Origin: Dyella ginsengisoli LA-4
GTDB lineage: Bacteria > Pseudomonadota > Gammaproteobacteria > Xanthomonadales > Rhodanobacteraceae
Assembly: GCF_000334915.1 (NCBI RefSeq)
Contig: NZ_AMSF01000015.1
Coordinates: forward strand, 124,001-188,000
Length of the DNA stretch: 64,000 nt
Direction: 5' to 3'
Each line of letters opens with the position of its first letter. The first letter of the stretch is position 1. A program made the translations under genes and the position numbers. The notes below the pieces were generated by a model. That model ran no database searches. It saw only the letters and a program-made list of their open reading frames with translations, and was not told the origin of the DNA. Shown one piece after another: positions 58,501 through 64,000 of the stretch.

Positions 58501-59977
58501 TTTCCTCGACGCCGAAGATGGCGCAGGTCTCCGGCGACCAGTGCAGGTAGCCGCTGCGCAGATACAGCTCCCAACTGCCCATGCGCCCCAGTTGCAGCGC
58601 GTGGCGCGAGTCGGCATCGCGCTTCAGCAGCTCACGCTCACGACGCTTGCGCTCGGAGATATCGTGCAGGTAGACGGTCAGGCCGCGCGCATGGGGATAG
58701 ACACGCATTTCGTACCAGCAGCCCTCGGCCTCGCTCGTTGCCTCCAGCGTGACCGGCCGCCCGTCCCGCATGGCGTCCTGCCACCGGCGGTGCATGGCTC
58801 CGCCCGCGCCTGCATCGTCGAGCAGGCCACCCAGCACCGACCAGCACGACACGTCCTGCAGCGCATCGGCATTCGCCTGGAACATGCGCGCCGCCTGCGG
58901 ATTGACGTAGGTGAAACGCCACGTCGGGTCGACCATGAAGACGCCGTCGCTGATGCTCTCGAGCACGGCGATCATGTCTTTTTCGGCATCCGCGAGCGCG
59001 GCCTGCATCGCTTCGCGCGCGTGCACCTGATCGCGCAACTTGCCGCTCATCAGCATCGCCTGACGCTCGCGGGCCCTGGCCAGGCCGGACAGGCTCAATG
59101 CCCAGGTCAACAGCACGGCCAGCGCAATGCCCAGCAGCAGCACCATCCACGTCGGTCGCTGGTCGGCGATCCGCCCCGGGGCGCCGGACGTCACGCTCCA
59201 CCGCTGGCCGTAGAGCGACATCGTGGCCGGAGGGGGGCTGCCGGCCGCGTGGACGACGCCGCGGGCAAAAATGGTCTGCCGGCCCTGCTTGATCAGCAGC
59301 GAATCCGTACCTTCCTGCGATGCCAGCAGACTGGAGAAGAACCGGTCAAACGCGACTATGGCCACTACATAGCCCACCCGCCCGCCTGAGGTCACCACCG
59401 GAGCGACCAGCAGCTCGCCCGGCTGGCCGGACAACAGTTGAACGGGTGCGCTGAGGCGCACCACGCCGTCGGCATCCACCGCATCGAAGACCGCGCGACG
59501 ATCGGGCGCTTCGTCGAGTTTCGCGCCCAAGCGGACGCCGGGCGCGGAGCGCACCAGATTGAGGCGCAGCACCCGGTCTGTGTCGGCGAATGCGAGCGCG
59601 CGCAGGCCGGGCATGTCGGCGAGAAACGCCGCCGCGTCGAGTTTGAACAACTCGCTCCTCAGCGGCTCGTCGACCATGCCAAGACGCTTCGCCAGACGCT
59701 GCACGGCCGTCGCCTGGACGTCCATGCCGGCCCGCAACGCCGTCGTCAGTCCCTGCTGACGGCTGTGGGCGAGCGCCGCCTCAAGGGATGCCTGCCTGCG
59801 GTCGAGCACGCTCCAGAGGATGGTGGTGAGCAACACCACGAGCATCCCCGTCGCCACCGGCACGAACCAGTTGCGACGGACTTTGTCAGCCAACGGTGAG
59901 GACTCGTCTATCAAGTCTGCCGGCCATGTGGCTGGACTCCGGCGGAGCCTGCGCCGCTCGTTCGCGGGGCGGCGCAC
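55520..59977 (-). CDS. Giant membrane-anchored multi-PAS/GAF sensor histidine kinase
   Basis: 1485-residue kinase. TM1 is about residues 36-58, followed by an extracytoplasmic sensory region (59-278) and TM2 (about 279-300, WMVLLLGIALAVLLTWAL). In the cytoplasm lie a short coiled coil, three PAS domains (about 335-690), one GAF (about 700-860, with ACWSTPILARNGSVLGTFAVYY), three further PAS-like domains (about 870-1230), a HisKA domain with phospho-acceptor H1246 (VASHDLQEPLRKIQ), and a HATPase (LLQNLLANALKFR, DNGIGFDPSY, GTGIGLAIVRRIVERHGG). No chromophore cysteine is evident in the GAF. It is the first gene of a coupled three-gene operon with a receiver and a LOV-EAL protein. The exact start is uncertain. 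Confidence 0.88.
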   Translation of the reverse strand: MRRPANERRRLRRSPATWPADLIDESSPLADKVRRNWFVPVATGMLVVLLTTILWSVLDRRQASLEAALAHSRQQGLTTALRAGMDVQATAVQRLAKRLGMVDEPLRSELFKLDAAAFLADMPGLRALAFADTDRVLRLNLVRSAPGVRLGAKLDEAPDRRAVFDAVDADGVVRLSAPVQLLSGQPGELLVAPVVTSGGRVGYVVAIVAFDRFFSSLLASQEGTDSLLIKQGRQTIFARGVVHAAGSPPPATMSLYGQRWSVTSGAPGRIADQRPTWMVLLLGIALAVLLTWALSLSGLARARERQAMLMSGKLRDQVHAREAMQAALADAEKDMIAVLESISDGVFMVDPTWRFTYVNPQAARMFQANADALQDVSCWSVLGGLLDDAGAGGAMHRRWQDAMRDGRPVTLEATSEAEGCWYEMRVYPHARGLTVYLHDISERKRRERELLKRDADSRHALQLGRMGSWELYLRSGYLHWSPETCAIFGVEESPGEKGIEALRRRVHPEDWAALADDQQRLERGDDRIDRRYRMIRPDGEVRVIRALAELVVKEGDPIVAGAVQDITEQERVHEALLQAMEATQLVMDSAPDVIIVLDREGRLLRVSAAAERLWGYPVESLVGESITRLVHPDDVAATFEAAADIAAGHPNPNFRNRNLTRDGRLLHMQWSGIWSERAQCIYAIGRDHTGLHRIEELEAAQRQVLTAIASGRSLPDVLEAIVRSCEAQQPESLCSVLLLEDGRLRHGAAPHLPRQYMKAIDGAAIGPEAGSCGTAAWRRERVVVSDIATDPLWANYAALALPHGLQACWSTPILARNGSVLGTFAVYYGEIREPGTEELAAIDGLAALASIAIEHELAFRQLSESEQRFRSLFDHHPDAVFALDAEGRITQANAAASTLLGAMPAELRQRLFARFFIEDEHPRIEAALASAASGEAGRLQVEVQGAQDRFPGYLVTLPIMVEQRAHGLFAVLQDHRELRSAQQTTMNQLALLSAVAESVGEGLLAVDASGVPTFLNRTAARLLDLPSYGLPYPEALPPEVRSAVGGILDGRDLAGDDDASFSLGDGHRLDVAYVATPLRIGGRLAGAVLAFRDIGDIKEARRSLLDRQRFFELSLEVFCIFDGGSGYFVQVNPAFCRLLGYDEATLLAMPLVELVHPQDRMATEDAVTWQYESGEPLSHFVNRLRRSDGSDVWLEWTSRRSPEGQIFAVARDVTAKRQADQALEKAMDDLRIRNRELQDFAYVASHDLQEPLRKIQAFSDRLQSRLAGQLDDSSSDYLQRMGDAASRMQTLIDDLLAYSRVGTRPAALVPVDLSAELATVLDDLDARVQEVGARIDTGPLPKLEADPTQMRQLLQNLLANALKFRAPDRPCLVTISAQPLGEAGITTERWEISVQDNGIGFDPSYAERIFAPFQRLHPRNVYPGTGIGLAIVRRIVERHGGTVWAEGASGQGARFVVVMPARAAGPARELPDAPLSNRDLPGASS

Positions 59978-60306
59978 GCCATGAATCGCAGCGGGAGCAC
60001 TCGTCGCGACCTGGCGCAGGATCGCCGGAAAACAGAGACAGGAATCTCGCCGCGACCGTGCAGCGGCGCACTCGTCGGCCCCGACGCTCGCGCGTCAGCC
60101 GATCGACAGCGTCCTGATTGCCGCACCGACGAGGCGATGCGAGCGCCCGTCCGACTGCGCGCCATGTCCCCTCCCCACGGCCCGACACCTGCCCCAGATC
60201 ACCCCTGGGTCAAACAAATACCATGGCATGGTTGCGGCTCGCCAGTCTGGGGCGCGCCCCGAACGCCCCGTCCCGCGCTTTCTGGCTGGCTAGCCGTGGA
60301 GCTGCG
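59978..60306. other. 329-bp gap between pilE and the kinase operon
   Basis: No gene is supported. A minor dyad ACCATG-G-CATGGT lies at 60220-60232 in a small AT-rich patch (about 60205-60235), the most likely place for the kinase promoter. A GGGGCGCGCCCC palindrome lies near 60250-60262, downstream of pilE. No T-run terminator is visible. Confidence 0.4.
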
Positions 60307-60810
60307 CTACCAGCAGGAATCCAGCGCGGGGCCGCGCGTGCCGGTCTGGTCCAGCGTCAACGTGCCACAGGCAGTGTCCCGGGTTTTCTGCGCATCTTTT
60401 GGCTTTGCCTGCACGGTGTAGGCCGTCGCCGATACCGCGGGCAGGCTGTAGTCGTAGTTGTTCCCCGTCTGCGCCGCGGTGGAGCAATCGAGCGCTGGGA
60501 GCGCGTTCGCCTTGCCGGAGGACGGATCCTTGTCATAGCGGAGATAGGTCGTGTAGTAGCGCTCCATGTAATTGGAGTACTGCGACAGACACGCCTCGGC
60601 CGCGACCCGGTTGGTCTTGGTCACATGCTTGATGTAGGACGGAATCGCGATGGCGGCAAGGATCGCGATGATGACGATGACACTCATCAGCTCGATCAGC
60701 GAGAAGCCGGTGTCACCCCGCCTACCCGCCCTGCGCCGGGGACGCGCGCTTCCATCGCCCTGTGCCACCGGCTCGCCGACAAGGGGCTCCATCCGATCCG
60801 TACGCATCAT
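60307..60810 (-). CDS. pilE: Type IV pilin-like protein PilE with long leader
   Basis: 167-residue type IV prepilin, a minor pilin of the PilE class. The prepilin peptidase site is clear: GDTG/FSLIELMSVIVIIAILAAIAIPSY, with cleavage after G35, mature F1 and E5. The leader is 35 residues and rich in R and P, far longer than the usual 6-10. The start at 60810 is set by AAGGAG six bases upstream; an ATG at 60828 overlaps pilY1. The C-terminal part has cysteines (LDCSTAAQ, TACGTL, LDSCW) able to form the D-region loop. Located directly after pilY1, as in xanthomonad minor-pilin operons. Confidence 0.85.
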   Translation of the reverse strand: MMRTDRMEPLVGEPVAQGDGSARPRRRAGRRGDTGFSLIELMSVIVIIAILAAIAIPSYIKHVTKTNRVAAEACLSQYSNYMERYYTTYLRYDKDPSSGKANALPALDCSTAAQTGNNYDYSLPAVSATAYTVQAKPKDAQKTRDTACGTLTLDQTGTRGPALDSCW

Positions 60811-60820
60811 CTGGATCTCC

Positions 60821-63800
60821 TTATTCATTGATCAGCTCTCGCCAGGACACGCGCTGCACGTTGCTGCCCGCGCCGGAGGTGTAGATGCTTCCGACGTCAC
60901 CGTTGTCGTAGCTGTTGAGCATGTTGTTGCCCACGAAGATCGGGTTGTTGGGGATCGAGACAAAGCCCACGCCCGCGGCGTTCGCAGTGGTGCCATCGGG
61001 CAGCTTGACCTTGTCGCTGCCATTGATCGCGCCATCGCCATTGAGATCGAAGAAGGCAGGATCCGGGTTGGTGCCGGTGAAAGGCTCGATCGCCATGATC
61101 CAACCGCTACCCGACGGGTTGCACGGGTCCGTGGCCGTGGGAATCCGCGTGGTTCCCACCAGCAGGCTGCCCTGGAACTGGTTCGGCGTGACCATCCGCT
61201 CACCCTGTGCGTTGTAGCCCGCAATCACCCCGTTGCTGTCGGTATAGGGCTGCTCCAGGTTGAGGTACCAGCCGGACTGCGCCGGGTCCGCGGAGGTTGC
61301 ATCGGTGGCGCCGATGTTCGCCTCGTTGGTGGTGGCCTGGGTCACCACGCGGGCAGCCAGGGTGGGAGGTACCGGCGGCGTGGCCGTCGCATCGCCCGGG
61401 GAAGCGGACGTTTCAAGAATGATGCTCCGCTGCTTGAGCGACGACAGGCCCTTCGACAGGTTTGTCACCAGATCGGGGTACTTCGGCGAATCCACGATCA
61501 GCGCGTACCAGGTCTGCACCTGCTTGTCGGCAAGATCCGACGAGGCCAGATAACGGCCCGTACCGAAGAACAGCCAACGGTTCCCGGTAAGCGGATCGCG
61601 GCCAACGAGCATGCCCGCGGTGATCGGCTGGGCTTTGCTGCCATCGCTGGTGGTGAACAGCTTGGTACCGGTGGAATCCGGGGTCGCGGCAATGCTGGTG
61701 GTTCCGCTGACGGGATCGGTCACGGTCTTGCTGATCTGGAACGACCACACCCGGCCCTGCAGGTCGCCGGCATAGGCGACCGAGCTCACCGCATTGGTCG
61801 CGTCGTTGATCCAGACCGCGGGTGCGGCCAGGCCATTCTGGCCGGTCGCGTCGGTAGCATGGACGCTTAGCGCGCCGGTGCCGAGATCGAACTGCAGCAG
61901 CGCCGCGGTACCGCTTGCGCTGTTCATGCCGTTGCCCATCAGGACCGCCCACTTGCCATCGGCTACCTGGGCCACCACCGGCTTGCCGATCATCTGACCG
62001 ATGTACTTGCTGTTGCCATCGGCATTGCCATCGTTTGCCGAGCGCTCCCACAGGAACTTGACGTCCGTGGGACTGGTGACGTCCAGCGCATAGATCGTCC
62101 GGGCAAGACCGCGCCCGGTGGTACCGACCAGCACGGTATGCCAGGCCGAGTCGGTCTTGAAGTAGGCATCCGCGACGGTCAGCTCGCCATCGTTGAAATA
62201 CTGGTGCGGGGCGCTGTCGGTCCCGTAGTCCGGGTTCGCCAGATCACTGATGCCGTAGAACTTGCCCGAGGACGTGCTCGTGGTTCCGGTTGTACCGGTG
62301 CTGTCGGTGATCACGCCGGCAGGCAGGTAGGCATAGTCCTCGGCGCCCGTGGTTGCGTCGAAGCCGTGCAGCATGCCGTCGTTGGAAGCCACGTAGATCA
62401 CGGCGGTCCGGCTGGCCTTATCCGAGGCGAATTTGGCGTAGGTGCTCGAACCGGTGAAGTTCGTGTTCTGGAACTGATTGGGGTTGGAGGCTCCCACGTA
62501 CACCGGCTGCGAATCCACGATGTCACCGAGCACGAAGTGCTTGGCATCGGCGATACGGCTGCGGTACTTCCCTCCGGTGGTCGTCTTCTCCAGGGACGCG
62601 TCGCCGCGCAGGTAGTTGATGATGTTCTGCTGCTCGGTCGCCGAGCTGCCCAGAGCGTTCTGCTCGTTGGTGGACAGCACGCTGGGGTCGCTGAACTTCA
62701 CGTAGGTCGCGGCATCGGGGTTGTAGGTGTAGATCGTCCGGTCCGCTGCGGCCGGCATCATCGTCGCCGCGTTCCATTTCGCGTTCGAGGAAATCTGGCC
62801 CTTCACCTGGCCCAGGCTCGGGTTGTCCGCGGTGAAGATCTCCAAGGCCTTCAGGTCACCCTTCCACGTCGCGGTGTAGTAGTTGGCCTGGTACGCGAAC
62901 GTGCCGGTGTTCAACTCCGTGGAGTTGGCCGCCAGGCTGGCGCCGGTACCCACGCGCTGCGAGGCGCGGTTGAGGGCGCTGCGCAGGCCTTCGGCAAAGG
63001 CCTCCGGCGAGGTCGCCGAGTAGAAGCCACCGTGCCCGTTGATGGCCGCATGCGCCAGGTCGGCGATGTTGTTCAGGTCGTTCGACTTGGGTTTCGGCCA
63101 GGCGAAGTTGCTGATCGCCTGGGTGGAGTCTCCATTCGCCCAGGCCGTGATCTTGTCGATGTCCAGTGCGACGTCGTCGCTGGTGCTGGTCGTGCCCTTG
63201 TCGTCCACGGGCGTGAAGCCAAGGCCGATGGTGAAGGACACCATGTGCTGCCAGAACGCCTTGTCTTCGTCGTTGGTGGGAACCTCGTTGCTGATGTCCG
63301 TGCGCAGGTCGGTTTTCCAGTACTTCATCGCCACGTCGGACAGCGTGTCCGAGTACGAGTCGCTGAAAGGTGCGGCCGCCTTGTACCCGTACTTGGTTCC
63401 ATGGGGATCGGTGTAGACGGTGCCGTCGGTGTTGTCGACATTGCCGTTGCCGGGCGACGAGCCATTCCAGAAACCGTCGGTGGTCAGGATGGTGTAGGAC
63501 TGACGGCAGGCGAGCATGGTGTCGGTGTTGTCGCCATAGTCCGGGTCGGTCGCCATGGTCTTCCACGGCGTGTCGGTCTTGTAGTACTTGCCCACGTTCT
63601 CCAGCGCGGCACGCAGCGGCGTGCTTCCGGTGGGGTTGGTGGAGGCGATCCAGGTCCAGAAGTCTTCCTTGGCCGTGCAGTCGGTACCGACGCAGAACGG
63701 CTTCACCTGGGCGATGCCGGTGTCGTAGCTGCTGTAGCCGGCCTGTGTGGTGAACGTGTAGGCATCGCTGCCCAGCAGGCTTTTCGCGCTGCCGTCGATG

Positions 63801-64000
63801 TCGCCGTAGCCCACCCGGAAATCGGTATTCAGGCCGGAGAACGCGGTCATCAGGCCACTCTTGGCCATCAGCATGCGGGTGCGGTAATACGAGAACCAGT
63901 TGGCGACGTTCTGCTGCGTTGCCGCGCTGTAGTCGCAATCGGAGCCCGAGGGAGCCACCGAACAGTCGTCCTGCGACTTGCCCACGTAGTGCTGGACGTA
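60821..64000 (-). CDS. pilY1: PilY1, type IV pilus tip/assembly protein (partial, C-terminal part)
   Basis: More than 1055 residues; the frame stays open to the right edge, so the N terminus (signal peptide and part of the von Willebrand-like region) lies outside. The PilY beta-propeller domain is recognisable: KHFVLGDIVDSQPVYVGA, RTAVIYVASNDGMLHGFDATTG, then YALDVTSP and WLFFGTGRYL. A calcium-binding loop FFDLNGDGAINGSDK follows near the C terminus. PilY1 promotes pilus extension and adhesion at the cell surface. Its stop lies 10 bp before the preferred pilE start, so the two are in one operon. Confidence 0.9.
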   Translation of the reverse strand, partial: YVQHYVGKSQDDCSVAPSGSDCDYSAATQQNVANWFSYYRTRMLMAKSGLMTAFSGLNTDFRVGYGDIDGSAKSLLGSDAYTFTTQAGYSSYDTGIAQVKPFCVGTDCTAKEDFWTWIASTNPTGSTPLRAALENVGKYYKTDTPWKTMATDPDYGDNTDTMLACRQSYTILTTDGFWNGSSPGNGNVDNTDGTVYTDPHGTKYGYKAAAPFSDSYSDTLSDVAMKYWKTDLRTDISNEVPTNDEDKAFWQHMVSFTIGLGFTPVDDKGTTSTSDDVALDIDKITAWANGDSTQAISNFAWPKPKSNDLNNIADLAHAAINGHGGFYSATSPEAFAEGLRSALNRASQRVGTGASLAANSTELNTGTFAYQANYYTATWKGDLKALEIFTADNPSLGQVKGQISSNAKWNAATMMPAAADRTIYTYNPDAATYVKFSDPSVLSTNEQNALGSSATEQQNIINYLRGDASLEKTTTGGKYRSRIADAKHFVLGDIVDSQPVYVGASNPNQFQNTNFTGSSTYAKFASDKASRTAVIYVASNDGMLHGFDATTGAEDYAYLPAGVITDSTGTTGTTSTSSGKFYGISDLANPDYGTDSAPHQYFNDGELTVADAYFKTDSAWHTVLVGTTGRGLARTIYALDVTSPTDVKFLWERSANDGNADGNSKYIGQMIGKPVVAQVADGKWAVLMGNGMNSASGTAALLQFDLGTGALSVHATDATGQNGLAAPAVWINDATNAVSSVAYAGDLQGRVWSFQISKTVTDPVSGTTSIAATPDSTGTKLFTTSDGSKAQPITAGMLVGRDPLTGNRWLFFGTGRYLASSDLADKQVQTWYALIVDSPKYPDLVTNLSKGLSSLKQRSIILETSASPGDATATPPVPPTLAARVVTQATTNEANIGATDATSADPAQSGWYLNLEQPYTDSNGVIAGYNAQGERMVTPNQFQGSLLVGTTRIPTATDPCNPSGSGWIMAIEPFTGTNPDPAFFDLNGDGAINGSDKVKLPDGTTANAAGVGFVSIPNNPIFVGNNMLNSYDNGDVGSIYTSGAGSNVQRVSWRELINE

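Overview
This is chromosomal DNA of a GC-rich gammaproteobacterium, most likely Lysobacterales (Xanthomonadales), probably a Rhodanobacteraceae member such as Rhodanobacter, Dyella or Luteibacter. The clues are the order fur-bamE-rnfH-ratA-smpB-ssrA, a 180-kDa type NAD-glutamate dehydrogenase, methionine synthase encoded as two separate genes, and E. coli-type cytochrome bd. The genus is inferred from gene order and protein style only. Coding density is high, and I see no insertion sequence, prophage, integrase or CRISPR array.

Layout. 0-2.7 kb holds fur, bamE, rnfH, ratA, smpB and tmRNA. 2.7-11.8 kb holds an EamA transporter, an aldo/keto reductase, a small secreted Cys-rich protein, a 5'-nucleotidase, NAD kinase and the very large gdhB. 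12.1-16.7 kb is a two-gene RND efflux operon that converges on an acyl-CoA dehydrogenase. The gap between them carries a bidirectional terminator framed by a perfect 34-bp inverted repeat. 18.2-23.1 kb is an ArsR-methyltransferase regulator (SahR-like) followed by the two halves of methionine synthase, with a REP-like repeat pair between the halves. After a LAB_N membrane protein and tRNA-Val(CAC), 23.9-30 kb holds two convergent c-di-GMP proteins; the larger has a globin-like segment inserted between GGDEF and EAL. 30.2-32.7 kb encodes a DUF2238 membrane protein and two unrelated-type L,D-transpeptidases.

32.7-52.5 kb reads as an oxygen- and sulfide-responsive block: two divergent universal stress proteins, a P-type ATPase, cydDC, cydABX, ompW, a sulfide-detoxification operon (SQR, DUF2892, RND adaptor, RND pump, OsmC), a divergent SqrR/BigR-type persulfide sensor, an FNR/Anr regulator with its iron-sulfur cysteines, and a GNAT acetyltransferase. 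Three exact TTGAY-N4-RTCAA boxes and one near match lie in promoter gaps here (upstream of usp1, usp2, the GNAT gene and ompW), which suggests that the local FNR controls the block.

52.6-60 kb is a translationally coupled three-gene signalling operon: a giant multi-PAS/GAF histidine kinase, a stand-alone Rcp1-like receiver, and a REC-PAS-LOV-GGDEF-EAL protein, which implies blue-light control of c-di-GMP. The window ends with pilE and the C-terminal part of pilY1, which continues past the right edge.
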